A stretch of 64,000 nt of DNA, taken from NCBI GenBank assembly GCA_030770535.1, contig JASVEC010000010.1, forward strand, positions 186,001-250,000, in the 5' to 3' direction. The stretch comes from Batkoa obscura (Eukaryota > Entomophthoromycota > Entomophthoromycetes > Entomophthorales > Batkoaceae). Shown in pieces: positions 1 to 10,912 of this stretch; within the stretch, counting starts at the first letter, position 1, and every line of letters starts with the position of its first letter. Position numbers and translations under genes: made by a program. The notes below the pieces were generated by a model. The model saw only the letters and a program-made list of their open reading frames with translations, did no database searches and was not told the origin of the DNA.

Positions 1-490
1 AGTTGGGATTAAATCGATTAGAAAGTATGGTCCAATCAAACATAATTTTTTGAGATGTTTAATACTTAAAGGGTTAAGGGAATTGGATAGCTAAATAACT
101 CAATAGTTTATAGTCTTTCTAAATATAATTCAAGTGTGTAAGTTCCAAAACAATTGTTTATTTAGGAATTTATAAACATAAAATCGCCTATTTATATTAT
201 AAAATTTGTTAACACACTTTAAATGACATTTGGTAATGAAATAATAGTAGTGACATATGTTTAAATTCTAGGCTTTTATCTTCAACATGTAGAGATGTTT
301 TTTTGATTTCATCATTTTTTTCATTTTGAGCATTGTTTGAGTGAAAATATTTTCTAGTATTTAAATACGTACTGAAAATACCCTATTTTGTCTAGTTTTA
401 TTAGCATTTACTCAATTATTAAATAATTTTTGAATTAATATCTTTTTATGTTTGAGCTTCCTATAGCTTATATTGCGAACTGAATATATA
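1..490. other. Noncoding stretch before the hairpin repeat
   Basis: No coding exon or RNA gene is recognised. The only structure is a decayed miniature element at about 287-386, listed separately. Confidence 0.5.
287..386 (-). mobile_element. Decayed miniature element (MITE), reverse orientation
   Basis: It keeps the family order in reverse orientation: a GATGTTTTTTTGATTTCATC-like end, a TTTGAGTG core and a run ending in TACCC. Many substitutions blur the ends and no clear target duplication remains, so this is an old copy. Confidence 0.6.
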
Positions 491-621
491 AAATAATTCT
501 GAAAGTTAGAGAGATGTAAATCTAATTCATAGAGCCATCAAATTATATGAACCATTGTCAGCGTGGATGGCACAGCCTAATAGCATTAGATTTATATCTT
601 TCTAACTTTTAAAATTATTTT
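491..621. repeat. 131-bp imperfect inverted repeat with inner stem
   Basis: Arms of about 36 nt at 491-526 and 586-621 pair with few mismatches. An inner pair, GCCATC near 532 with GATGGC near 564, lies in the loop. There is no ORF and no tRNA-like A or B box. It could be a miniature element of another family or a structured RNA. The sequence shows only the symmetry. Confidence 0.55.
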
Positions 622-1008
622 CTACTTCTGAAGTTAGGATCCGATATAATACTTTAATTATTATTCTCAAATAAATAATAAATCAATAAAATTTTAACTT
701 ATTCAATATAAATAAATAAGATATGGGGCTGTCCTAATTGGTTTCAGAATTTACTTAGAAATTAATCCAAATTTTAAAATTTTAAATTTGTGTCTAATAT
801 GACGGTTAAATCTAAAAAGCTTAAATTAAATGTCTCTATTTAAAACTTATTTTAATTGTTTCCTTTTCTTAAATAACTAATTTTCCTAATTATATGTTTT
901 ATGTTAGTTCTGTTAGATGTTTAACAGATACATAATATATAACTATATGATTATATAATTATACAAATACAGTTATTTGACTTTATTTTTTGTTGAAATA
1001 AAAATAAA

Positions 1009-1545
1009 ATGCAAACTTTCATAACTAAACTTCGAAATGGAATTTTTGAAAATTTCAATACAATAAGGAGGAGTACACAATATAAACATTGTAATTCATT
1101 TACATCAATTTTAAAAACTACTTATAACAACCCAAGGTTTATGGAATTTTATAATAAAACAAAACAAAGAAAAGATATATTATCAAAGTTTACTATCGAT
1201 AATAATAAACTTAATCAAGTAATGTATAAAATTAGTGCTTTAAGGGAAACAGGAAACAAAAGTCAGCAAGTAGCGTTATTATCAACTATAGCTTCAGTAT
1301 ATTCTTTTGATGAATGTAAGAGTTTTGGGTTTAATATAAACAGAAATCAATATGATTATTCAAAAACAAGTAATAATAATAAAATATCAACATTAAAACC
1401 TATTATTAAAAATACAAAAAAAATTAAAGATGACCAAATTGAAACTATCATACAATATTTACTAAATGATTCAACTATTTCATCAAGATTTAATAAAAAA
1501 AATAACGATAGTAAATATTCATCAGATAATATATATATTAAATAA
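1009..1545 (+). CDS. Transposon ORF1, 178-aa protein
   Basis: This is a basic, Asn/Lys-rich protein encoded by the first ORF of the 2.4-kb element. No domain is recognised by eye. It could be the DNA-binding N-terminal part of the transposase, because it overlaps ORF2 by 80 nt in another frame and a run of eight A's (1495-1502) sits in the overlap. The second copy at 39821-40357 encodes the same protein with two visible amino-acid differences (Lys to Arg and Thr to Ala near residue 37), so the reading frame is kept. Whether it is made separately, fused by slippage, or spliced to ORF2 cannot be decided here. Confidence 0.75.
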   Translation: MQTFITKLRNGIFENFNTIRRSTQYKHCNSFTSILKTTYNNPRFMEFYNKTKQRKDILSKFTIDNNKLNQVMYKISALRETGNKSQQVALLSTIASVYSFDECKSFGFNINRNQYDYSKTSNNNKISTLKPIIKNTKKIKDDQIETIIQYLLNDSTISSRFNKKNNDSKYSSDNIYIK

Positions 1546-2656
1546 AAGTAGAAGAATGATATATAGTAAATATTTGAATGATCTAAGAGATAAAGCAGTA
1601 GCTAGGTCAACGTTCTTTAAATATATACCAAGTAATTTCAAAAATCCAGCAAGAAAAACGGATCTATGTAATATATGTACCCAGTATACAGTTAGAAAAA
1701 AGTTATTTGAAAATAAAATAAATACAGCAAAAAACAAAGCAGAGATACAAGAAATTTTCAATGAAGAAGAAAAATTATATAAATTACATAAATTTTGTGT
1801 TGATACTCAAAAAAACACATTTAATGAAACTATCAAAAAATTAAATAACAAAAGTTGTATAATAGTTTTAGATTTTAAACAAAATATGGAAATAGGGACA
1901 AGACCAGATTCAATAAATCTAGATCATTATAATAAACAAGCTATATCAGTATTAGGCTTTGGTGTATTATACTTAAAAGATGATAAAACAATAGGCAAAG
2001 TTTACTTCGACTATTTATCTGAAATATTGAATCATGATTCAGCATATGCAGGAGATTGTTTAATCAATTTGATCTCTACAGAGCTTCTATTTAAAAAGTT
2101 TACAAAAATTAATATATGGGCAGATACAGGAAATCATTTTAGATCCCAAGAGTTTCTACACTATATGTTTAAAGAAATTCATAAAATAAATAGTAGCTTG
2201 AATGTTAATCTTAATTTTTTTGCTGAGCATCATGGAAAAAGTATAGTTGATGGACATTTTGGAAACCTTTCAAAATGGAAAAGTAGTTTTGAAGCGTTAG
2301 GTAAAATAGAAGATATCGATCAATTAATCTCAAGATTTGAGGCTTTTATTTGCGAGCATAATAAAATTAATAACTCGACTCTTAATAATGGGAAAACAGA
2401 TATAACTTTTAAAAAGTATAAAAGAAACAAAAATACAAAAAGAATAATAGAGATGCAAGGTATTAAGAAGTATTTACACTTTATTAAACATAACAATAAA
2501 CTACATTGTTATCCAGTATCTGATACATCAAAAAAAAGCGATATAGTTCCAATTAAAGTTATAGAGTCTATAGAAAACAGAAAAATTAAAAGATCGATCC
2601 CAGCTTACCTTACGAAGATAACAGAGAATTTAAAAATTTCGATATTTACTAAGTAA
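1466..2656 (+). CDS. Transposon ORF2, putative DDE/D transposase, 396 aa
   Basis: This is the catalytic ORF of the 2.4-kb element. A CNIC motif near residue 70 and a later LHKFC pattern look like a zinc-binding segment. Three acidic motifs follow in the order expected for an RNase-H-like transposase: VLDFKQN (about 137), WADTGNHF (about 219) and EHHGKSIVDGHFG (about 254). The candidate catalytic residues are the Asp in each. The ATG at 1466 lies inside ORF1; an internal Met at MIYSKY is an alternative start. The copy at 38710-39900 differs by only a few residues. The function as transposase is well supported by context; the superfamily name is not. Confidence 0.8.
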   Translation: MIQLFHQDLIKKITIVNIHQIIYILNKSRRMIYSKYLNDLRDKAVARSTFFKYIPSNFKNPARKTDLCNICTQYTVRKKLFENKINTAKNKAEIQEIFNEEEKLYKLHKFCVDTQKNTFNETIKKLNNKSCIIVLDFKQNMEIGTRPDSINLDHYNKQAISVLGFGVLYLKDDKTIGKVYFDYLSEILNHDSAYAGDCLINLISTELLFKKFTKINIWADTGNHFRSQEFLHYMFKEIHKINSSLNVNLNFFAEHHGKSIVDGHFGNLSKWKSSFEALGKIEDIDQLISRFEAFICEHNKINNSTLNNGKTDITFKKYKRNKNTKRIIEMQGIKKYLHFIKHNNKLHCYPVSDTSKKSDIVPIKVIESIENRKIKRSIPAYLTKITENLKISIFTK

Positions 2657-3165
2657 GTAAGTAGTTTGTTGAATGATAGAAATAGATTGTTAAATGTTAA
2701 TATTACTTAAGTTATTAATAGTTAAGTTAATAAATAGTCAAAGAACAAGTAACTGTAATAATATGTAAAAACTATTATTACTTGTACTATATAGGGATAG
2801 TTAAGTATAGTTTTGGGGCTAACCACTCCCTCCCATACAGCTATTTATTAACTTGGCAATATATTGATAATGTAATTATAACATTAAAATAGTTTATTTA
2901 TTTGATAATAAATCTACAATGTTGGTTATAAAGCAGTTGATAATAAATATTTCTCAATTAAGCTTTATAAGAACATGTATTTAAGATCTAGTAGAAATTC
3001 AACTAGCTTACATTATAAACTATAATAGAATGATTTAGAGCTGTGTCTGGGTACTTTTGTTTTAATAAAAAATTTGATTTTATAGAATTTTAAGCGAAGT
3101 TTTTAAAATACAATTTTTTTTAAAAATTGGATAAAATAATGAAACTAATTCAGACAACTCCATAT

Positions 3166-4293
3166 CGAGAACAAGCTAAAATAACCCAAAATTATATTGA
3201 ACGTAAAAATATTGAATTATTGCTATATCTTTTAAAAAAATAAAGAAAGAACTTTGCAAGTTCTGTGAAGTAATTATAAAATTTAAGCATTTTATAATAA
3301 TAAACATAATTGAGTTTATAATCGCATATCGCTATTAGGTTTTAAAGTATGATGGCCATAATAACATAGCTCATTGTAAAATTATTTTGAATATATTTTC
3401 AGATTTCAATACCTTTGACTTCTATTTTTTATCAAATTAATTAGAATCCAATTTTTGCAAAACATTTAAAATGCTCATAATATGGGAATTAAAATCCTTT
3501 AAAAAAGAAGACTAATGAGTTGAGCAGTGAGTCATAGTGAGATTTTGGTTATAGCAATTAGAATCTAAGTTTTGTGGAAATAAAAGAATATTAATTTGAC
3601 TAAAGGGACTTTGTAGGTTATTTATTCAAGTTTATACGTAATTTTAATATCTATCGATGTGATGAAAAGCAAGGTGAGACACATAAATTCAAATATAACA
3701 TAATTATTTAGATTCAATTATGAACTCTTTGGACTTTTACAATTATTAGTTGAACAAATGTAAGCACTTTTTCTCATCTAGATATTCTATTCATTTTCAA
3801 TTGAACTCAAGTTTAAAAAACTTATAATAAAAAAACAGATTTACAAATGGGAGTGTATTTTCGTGTTTAAGAAATTTACAATTTTCCCGCTTACATAGTG
3901 CTTAAAGGATGGAAAAAGTAATGAAGCAAAAAAATATTCCCAATGTTAAATTGAACTTTTTTTAATGGCAGTGCTTTAAAACTTACATATTATAATATAT
4001 TAAGCTAATAATAAATTTATAACTAAACTATGTTATTGTAAAAATAAGTCAATATTGATTCTGCCTTATTTTCTAAAAATAAAATTTCTAAATATAGTAT
4101 ACAGCGTAATATTGAGTAAAAAAATATTAAGATTGATAAATTTAAAAGAACCTTTATTCTAATAAACAAAATAAATTGATCTATATAGAATATTCAAATT
4201 TTTTTGATGTAATTAACAATATACTTTTAAGTAACTACTTTTAAATAAAAAAATATTTAAAGTGGATGAAAATTTAAAGATCAAACTAAAAAA
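3166..4293. other. Intergenic, one MITE, no gene seen
   Basis: The stretch between the transposon and the S28 peptidase holds the miniature element at 3849-3941. No exon-like or RNA-like sequence is visible otherwise. Confidence 0.5.
3849..3941 (+). mobile_element. MITE copy, forward
   Basis: It has the family ends GGGAGTGTATTTT and AATATTCCC and a core resembling CTTACATAGTGCTTAAA. It is flanked by AAAT on the left and AATG on the right, so the target duplication is imperfect. Confidence 0.75.
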
Positions 4294-5727
4294 ATGAATA
4301 TTAGATTATTTCAAATTTCTACACTACTTATTTCCACAATGGCTGAGCCATATTATGGCTCCTTAAAACTTGATGACAATGTATTAAACAAATTCCGAAT
4401 CTCGAGAAGTGATGCTGGCTCAACTGAATATTGGTTTAATCAAACATTAACTCATCATGGTGACCCAGATAGTAACCAATTTTGGAAGCAAAGATACTTT
4501 GTAAATGATCAATACTATAAACCAGGCGGGCCTGCTTTTCTTTTTGTTGGTGGTGAAAGTGAATTGACCGAGAGCTGGGCTCAATATTCGCTTTTAGCTA
4601 AATCAGCTGAAGAGCATAATGGTATTGTGTATGCTTTAGAGCATCGATTTTATGGCAAATCGTACCCTAAGCCTGATTTGACCCTTGATAGCTTAAAATA
4701 TCTTACTTCAGATTTAGCTCTTGGTGACTTAGCTCGATTTGCTTTAAACATTGAATTGCCTCAATCTAATTCCAATAAGACTGATAGATCTCCTACAAAA
4801 TGGATCATTGGCGGAGGAAGCTATCCTGGAAACCTTGCTGCTTGGGCGCGTTTGAAGTACCCAGATGTGTTTTATGGGGCAGTTGCATCTTCTGCACCAG
4901 TTGAAGCAAAAGAAGATTTTTATGAGTATGACTTACAAGCTCAAAAGTCATTCGCTATAAACGGTGAACAAGGATGTTTAGATTATTATCTAGAAAACAT
5001 CAAAGCAATTGATGATGTACTATTTAGTGGTGATAAAGTTAAATCTGAAGCTTTAAAAGCTATGTTTAATTGTGGTGATGTTGATGATAAATACTTTGCT
5101 AATAGTTTAGGTTATATTGTTGGTATTGTTCAAGATAATGATAACACTAACTTAAAAATTGCAAAGCATTGTGAATCATTATATTTAAATGGAACAAAAG
5201 CTGAAAGATTAAATGATTTTGCAACAAATTTCAAAAAATACCTTGGAAATAGTACATGTAAAGACTTTAGCGATTATTCCTATTTTAGTTCTACTGAGCA
5301 ACCAGCTCCTACTGAGTATAATCGTCAATGGCTTTATCAATCTTGCAATGAGTTTGGTTACTGGCAAGTGGCCCCACCAAAAAACTTTCCAACTATGAAA
5401 TCCCGCCTTTTAGATGTTGCTTTTAACGAAAAATCACTTTGCAATGATATCTTTGGACCTGGAGGACCTGAACATCCAGATATTGATGAAACTAATAACA
5501 AATATCTTGGAAAAAATATCGAAATTGATAACTTATTATTTGTTAATGGCGAACTTGATCCATGGACTCCGCTTTCTATTACTAATTCAACAGTCAAGTT
5601 ATCCTCCATAGTTATTAAAGGGGCTGCGCATTGCGCTGATTTGACTTATCCATATCCAACTGATACAAAATATGTTGCAGAAGCAAAAGAGAAGGTTCTT
5701 GACTTTATCAGAAATATTCTAAAATAA
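4294..5727 (+). CDS. Secreted S28-family serine carboxypeptidase/prolyl peptidase
   Basis: This single-exon gene encodes 477 aa, the usual size for peptidase family S28 (lysosomal Pro-X carboxypeptidase/DPP7 type). A short hydrophobic N-terminus (about residues 1-17) is a likely signal peptide, so the enzyme should be secreted or vacuolar. The family landmarks are visible: GGPAFLFVGGESE near 80, EHRFYGKS near 113, the nucleophile motif GGGSYPGNLAAW near 175, GELDPW near 425 (catalytic Asp) and GAAHCADL near 447 (catalytic His). All three catalytic residues are present. These enzymes remove residues next to proline. The ATG at 4294 follows an A-rich leader and begins the signal peptide. The gene sits next to a lipase, which suggests secreted digestion of host or substrate material. 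Confidence 0.92.
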   Translation: MNIRLFQISTLLISTMAEPYYGSLKLDDNVLNKFRISRSDAGSTEYWFNQTLTHHGDPDSNQFWKQRYFVNDQYYKPGGPAFLFVGGESELTESWAQYSLLAKSAEEHNGIVYALEHRFYGKSYPKPDLTLDSLKYLTSDLALGDLARFALNIELPQSNSNKTDRSPTKWIIGGGSYPGNLAAWARLKYPDVFYGAVASSAPVEAKEDFYEYDLQAQKSFAINGEQGCLDYYLENIKAIDDVLFSGDKVKSEALKAMFNCGDVDDKYFANSLGYIVGIVQDNDNTNLKIAKHCESLYLNGTKAERLNDFATNFKKYLGNSTCKDFSDYSYFSSTEQPAPTEYNRQWLYQSCNEFGYWQVAPPKNFPTMKSRLLDVAFNEKSLCNDIFGPGGPEHPDIDETNNKYLGKNIEIDNLLFVNGELDPWTPLSITNSTVKLSSIVIKGAAHCADLTYPYPTDTKYVAEAKEKVLDFIRNILK

Positions 5728-6955
5728 ATAAAACAAAGCTATATGCGCTAATTCTTTATTAAACTTTGTGAAGGAACTAACCAGTATTATTTGAAATAGT
5801 ATTATAGTATTATAGTATTATAGTATCATGGTGTTATTTCTGTGCTTTAAAAGTAGTCAGTGGTATTAATTATAGCTTCAGCAATCTCATACTTCCATTT
5901 TTTATATAATTAAAAAAGTAAAGCTCGACTTTTTATATTTTAATTTGAATGATACTATGAAAGGCCTTATGAATTATTAATACGATTAAAAATGCTTTAT
6001 TTGTTTTACAAAATATATTTTATAAAAATTAAATAGTAATCTACTATTCCTTTGTTTGGTTGATTTTTGGAAAAATACTATCTACAAATAATAACAATCA
6101 ATTAAAAAAACCTTATGGTATAGAAAAGAAAACCATAATATAGCTAAAAACTTCTATTTCAATTTCGCTCGTTAATTTTAGAGGCTACCAGGAAAAACAT
6201 AAGCATATACAATGTTTAACTTGCTAATAGCATTAGTGAATAAATAAGTAGCTCAATATGCGCTATATATCATAGTGTTGAACAACTAATTCTTCTGGCT
6301 CCTTCAAAACTACTTACCATATATTTTTATTATTGAATAATAATTGGTTGCTATTATTTAATTAGACGTATAGATGTAGCAGAGGGTGGTGAGCTAACTT
6401 TAGAAACTAATGTCCATATAATTCTGTCTCATTTTATAATAAACTCATATATTTTGATTGACTTCATTTTATTCAATACCATTGGTAATTTACATAAAAC
6501 CATTGAAAGTGGCAATATTATAATATGATTTGATAACCTTAGATCTTATTATATAAACAATAAGGATACTATATAAATAGTCAAGGCATAAAATATTTAT
6601 CACAATATAGAAATTATTAATATCCATAAGGGAATTTTGCACATTTTTGATGCTAAAGTAATAAAGATGATTTTAATATAGGAACACATTTGCCTATTGA
6701 TATGCTATCGTCTAATTTTAAGCTATATAACCTACCATTCAATCTCTTCTTCTATTTTTTATCTTATTAAGTGATACTTTATCGAATGGTATATTTCTCT
6801 TATCTTAGAGCTTTAACAATGCTACTATAAAAATACTCATAAACTTTTATGGACCCCTTTTCTTCACCTCTTGTGCAATAAACTCAAGCTATACCTCTAT
6901 TATTTGAAAAACATTCCCATGAGGACTTAAAACATGAATACCATATATATCCTTA
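5728..6955. other. Intergenic, no gene seen; short octamer repeat
   Basis: The region contains a TAGTATTA octamer repeated four times at 5797-5828. Any missing 5' exons of the downstream lipase would have to lie here, but none is convincing by eye. Confidence 0.45.
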
Positions 6956-6956
6956 G

Positions 6957-7609
6957 TATTAAACCCGGGGTTTCTTTTGAAACCAAACAAACTAACTCTT
7001 GTTTCTTATCGTGCTTCATTAACTGCTCAAAATTGGGTTACTAATTTCGAATATCCCATGGTTGATTTACCTACTGCAAAAGAGGGTGTGAAAGTACATC
7101 ATGGGTTTTATTCCAATTACCTTTCCAGCTATTTCCCTGTACGTAATGCTGTTATTGAATTACTTGATAATCCTATATACAAAAATTTTACGCTACATAT
7201 AACTGGATATAGTCTAGGAGCTTCAACTGCAACAATCTCTCTTCCAGATTGGGTTTCTCTTCTTAAATCAAGGTATGATCATAGAAAGATAGAAGCCTAT
7301 GCTTACGCTTCTCCTCGTCCAGGAAATGAAGGATTTGCCCAATATATTGCAGATTTGAATGTACCAATAACTAGATACTCTAATAGGAATGATGTTGTTC
7401 CTCAACTTGGACCAAGGTCTGGCGGCTTTGTCCATGCTGCACCAGAAATTCATGAAAGATATATTGGATTTGGTAGAACCGAACTAATTGAATGTAGCCA
7501 GGAGTATGATGAAGATCCAAATTGTGGTTATAAAGAAAACTTCCCAGTGTCATTAGCTATGCATTTGGCACCTTTAAATGGATTAATACCCTTACCCCCT
7601 TACTGCTAA
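6957..7609 (+). CDS. Class 3 lipase, 5' part missing or unrecognised
   Basis: The C-terminal two-thirds of a fungal lipase (Lipase_3, Rhizomucor-type) is clear. There is an LTLVSYRAS oxyanion segment, the nucleophile elbow GYSLGAS, the ASPRPGNEGFA segment, NRNDVVPQLGP with the catalytic Asp, and AMHLAP with the probable catalytic His. A family member normally has a signal peptide and about 100 residues before this point. Here the frame opens with no ATG: the codon at 6977 is TTG, and an in-frame stop lies at 6935. An AG at 6955-6956 could be a splice acceptor for upstream exons. Either 5' exons remain unrecognised in 5.7-6.9 kb or this is a truncated remnant. The reading frame downstream is intact and the triad is kept. 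Confidence 0.75.
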
Positions 7610-7709
7610 TTAATAAATAACTTTAATTTTTTAAAAACAATTGGTAGAGCTTTATTAGTTTTCTTATTATCTTTAATCACTTTAATATGTGACTTTAAGA
7701 TAAAAATAT

Positions 7710-7808
7710 GTAGATGTTTTTTTTGATTTCATTATTTTTTTTCATTTTTTAAGCGGTATTTAAGTGGGAAGATTGTTAGTAAAGTTCTTGAACAAAAAAT
7801 ACATACCC
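7710..7808 (-). mobile_element. MITE copy, reverse
   Basis: The element runs from GTAGATGTTTTTTTTGATTT to ATACATACCC with the core AAGCGGTATTTAAGTGGGAA. Direct ATAT repeats flank it at 7706-7709 and 7809-7812. Confidence 0.85.
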
Positions 7809-7812
7809 ATAT

Positions 7813-8500
7813 GGTTATAATTTTATAAACCAAAAAGTGCCTGTATTTGAAAGTTTACGATTTTTAAAGAAGGTATCGATTAGCCTAGATTTGATTTTAT
7901 ACTATCATAGCTGAAAGAAATCATGTCTCCTGTTGATATAAAAATTATTTGATAAACCCATTTTTTAGCTTTTGACACAAAACTCCTCCTTATTAAGATA
8001 GGTTGAAATGACAATATCATTATTGGCTTTATAGGCTATTAGCCAAAAGTAGTTCATTTTTAAAGACTTAGCCGCAATAAAAGTTACCGTTAATAATTAA
8101 TTATACTGTGTTTAATCTATACAATGAAACATAAGTACGCTATGTATCAGAGAAGATTAGGTGTATAAGTATTTGTTAATAAAACTATGTTTTGAGTAAA
8201 CTTTAACTGTTTTTGATTTTTTCAATATTATTTTGTCGATTTATCATAACATTTAAAAGTACTATTAATTATCATAATAATTTTTTTTGAAAACAAATTG
8301 ATTGGGAAAATAACAATTATAACAATTTATCATGTGGGATTCATTTTAAGTCAATCAAATCTAATAAATTATCTCAATCTGCCCTTATGTATATTTCAAA
8401 TTACATACCACAAAAAAACAAGTTAAGATCCTTTAAAAGCACAGCAGCAAGTGAACATGGAGTATAATCGAGTCTTACGGCTTAGCTGAAAGCGTGCTAC
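7813..8500. other. Intergenic, nothing recognised
   Basis: This lies between the lipase-side MITE and the decayed SMYD gene. No coding or RNA signal is seen. Confidence 0.4.
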
Positions 8501-8549
8501 ATATCTAATAATGTCCGATTTTGGATCATAGGCCATCTATAAATTGTTT

Positions 8550-10145
8550 GATGCTAAAATAGAATGGTCTGAATCCTTTCCAATTTTTTCTTCTCCTATT
8601 TCTGAATATACCTTTAACCATTGATACGTATGCGCTGTAACCAATTCAACAAATAGAGAACTTTTCAATGGAGGATATTTACACTCAAATATTTCCAAAT
8701 GTTTGTTAATATTGCCGATAATTTTTTTCCACTTTCAATGTAATCAACATTGGGAGTTTTATCTTCAACAGGAAGGATTTATGATAGTTACTCATGATAT
8801 AATAGATCAAATGATGATACAGCGTTTATTTCAAGGAATACTGCTCATTTAAATATGTTATTTTCCTCTCAATTAGATTTTCTTTTTCTTTTGTAAGTGA
8901 CATCTCTGCACTTTTCATCTTTTTAAGCTCCAATAACTTACTCACATCAGGTTTTAATACTATGCTATAACTTTTATAACACATATCGGATCCTTTAACA
9001 CATTTCTCCTTTAATAAATTCTCTTTTTTACAGTTTGGACAATAAGGTAATTCTAAAGGATCGATACCTTATGGCTTGATTATAAAATTACCAATTTCGA
9101 TAAAATATAAAAAAGTATTTATGACCTTTCTTTTTATATCTTCTAAACACAATTTATATTTCAATCAAAATAGTAATTTCAAAGTTACTATTTGGGGATG
9201 TTTTTTTGTCTTCATTACCTTTTCCATTTTTAGGCACTACTTAAGTGGAAAGACTATTAGCAAAATTCTTAAACGAAAGAATACATCCCCATTTTCTAAC
9301 TAAAGATCTTTATCATACAGGTTCAAAATATGAAATTGTAATTTGTTATTTAATTAATTATCAATTAATAATTTTAAGATCAATTTAATACTCATGAAAA
9401 TTACGGCAGTATTAGGATTGGAATCATAATTAATTAAAGAAGCTATAAAATAACAATCAATGTCCATACTTTGTTGTTCAGCATCATTAATAATTAAGCT
9501 ATTAAATTTAATTCCCGACTAAAAACCAAGGAGATCAGGAGGTCTTCATATATATTTATAACACTAATTGATATGTGACTATCATAAGTTGATATATCAT
9601 ATCAATTTTCATCTCATTCCTTTAGTTCATGATGTTTTAATTCAAAAAATAGCTTCTTTTTATCTTCATTAAGGTTTAATAGTCGATTAGATAGTAAAAT
9701 ATTGATTTATAATAACTCTTCAAGTCCTTTAAATTTTTTATACTCTTTATTGTGGCATCATTTCTAGTCATTGATTTGATATTCCTTATTACAATACTTC
9801 ACTTTTTTACAACTGGCATATTGTCTAAGTTCCTTAATAATTGGGAAATCTTTATCTACTCTTTCACATGATATGGATTCATACTTTACTTAAATAACTA
9901 TTACATCATCCAGTTATCTTATATTTATGTAAAATGCTCACTAATGCTTCTTCAAATAATAATGTATATTTAATAACATCAAATTATTGTATAAATCAAA
10001 TTTACTGAAGATTTGAATTTAGCTTGTTTCAATTAATTGGCATGTAAACTATAGCCTTTTATTTTATTATGCCTTAAAGTTAACTTATCCTTTAGTTTTT
10101 CTTGCACTATTTTGATCCTTTTTAGACTAAGTTGATTTCGCATTG
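8550..10145 (-). pseudogene. SMYD (SET/MYND) pseudogene 1
   Basis: This is a decayed tandem copy of the intact SMYD gene at 10913-12505, same strand. Alignable landmarks include the start region (CAT at about 10140), the NHSC-type SET segment, the CxxC-rich segment around 8940-9060 and the helical C-terminal part toward 8580. The frame is interrupted repeatedly and a MITE (9194-9290) is inserted in the SET part. A stretch of about 980 bp (about 9105-10085) is nearly identical, in inverted orientation, to the second pseudogene near 35655-36610, while the outer parts of the two pseudogenes differ much more. Confidence 0.85.
9194..9290 (-). mobile_element. MITE inserted in SMYD pseudogene 1
   Basis: The element runs from GGGGATGTTTTTTTGTCTTC to ATACATCCCC and is flanked by a perfect ATTT direct repeat (9190-9193 and 9291-9294). 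The same insertion is present in the inverted pseudogene copy (36451-36547), so it predates the event that made the two inner parts alike. Confidence 0.9.
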
Positions 10146-10912
10146 GATCGAACATTGATACTAAAAAGAATAAAAGATATAACTAATTTTCATTATTTTT
10201 TATAAAAAATGGTAATAAACTCGTTGACTTGAATCAAAATTTGAGCTTGAATATACATTAGCTTCTAATTTGAGCACAATAGCAGTAATAACCACAGTTG
10301 AAAAAATAAGATAAAAGCTAGTGAACATGAAAAATCACTTCAAAGAACTCTATAAAATAGAACTTTACATAATATGAGTATTAAACAAATAGCTATTGGC
10401 CTTAATTTCATAAACTTTTACCCATTTCAATAAAGACAAATCTATTCCAAATTTACACTTAATGGCGTTAATACTTTACTAGCATAAATCCAGTCTTCTA
10501 TTTGAGGTCTGAAATTTAGGTTCCATAATTTTAATTCACATTGCAATATGAAAGTTGTATTAAATTTAGCAAAGATGCTATTGATATTGAAAATACCAGT
10601 CCTCATAATTGAATTAGACTAGACTAGCATTAATATCAAGGTTAGGGTTTAAAGGTATAATATTAATAAAATATATTAGAATATGATCCAATATTTGAAC
10701 AAACAATATTAATTAAAAATCAAACTTATTTCAAAATATTAACTATAAATTAACATTACTATTATTTTACTTTATACCTTTATTTTAATTAGATTAATAA
10801 CCTTTTTAAAAATCGATTAATATATTGTCATCTATATTTCAAATTATACATTTCGAAAGGGTGCTTTGGTTTCTTTTTAATGCTGTATAACATCAAGCCT
10901 TAAAATTTTAGA
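10146..10912. other. Intergenic between SMYD pseudogene and gene
   Basis: No gene is seen. Parts (about 10230-10500) are diverged inverted matches to about 34870-35620, so the old duplication included upstream flank of the pseudogene. Confidence 0.5.

Larger units (their letters stand above)
725..3161 (+). mobile_element. 2.4-kb cut-and-paste DNA transposon, copy 1
   Basis: The element is bounded by imperfect terminal inverted repeats of about 22 bp (GGGGCTGTCCTAATTGGTTT at the left; the right end reads GGAGTTGTCTGAATTAGTTT when reverse-complemented). ATAT flanks both sides (721-724 and 3162-3165), fitting a 4-bp target duplication. It holds two overlapping ORFs, 1009-1545 and 1466-2656. A nearly identical inverted copy lies at 38203-40667 with its own ATAT flanks, so transposition looks recent. 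The 4-bp duplication and D-D-D-like transposase would fit a Sola-type superfamily, but that assignment is inference. Confidence 0.85.

Noticed and set aside
1522-1761. Antisense ORF of 79 codons, and its twin at 39605-39844
   Set aside because: It lies opposite the transposase ORF and reflects its AT-rich codon use, with no independent support.
9076-9303. A 75-codon ORF, and its partner at 36438-36620, as genes
   Set aside because: Both lie in SMYD pseudogene sequence and a MITE insertion; the apparent protein is a by-product of the repeat.
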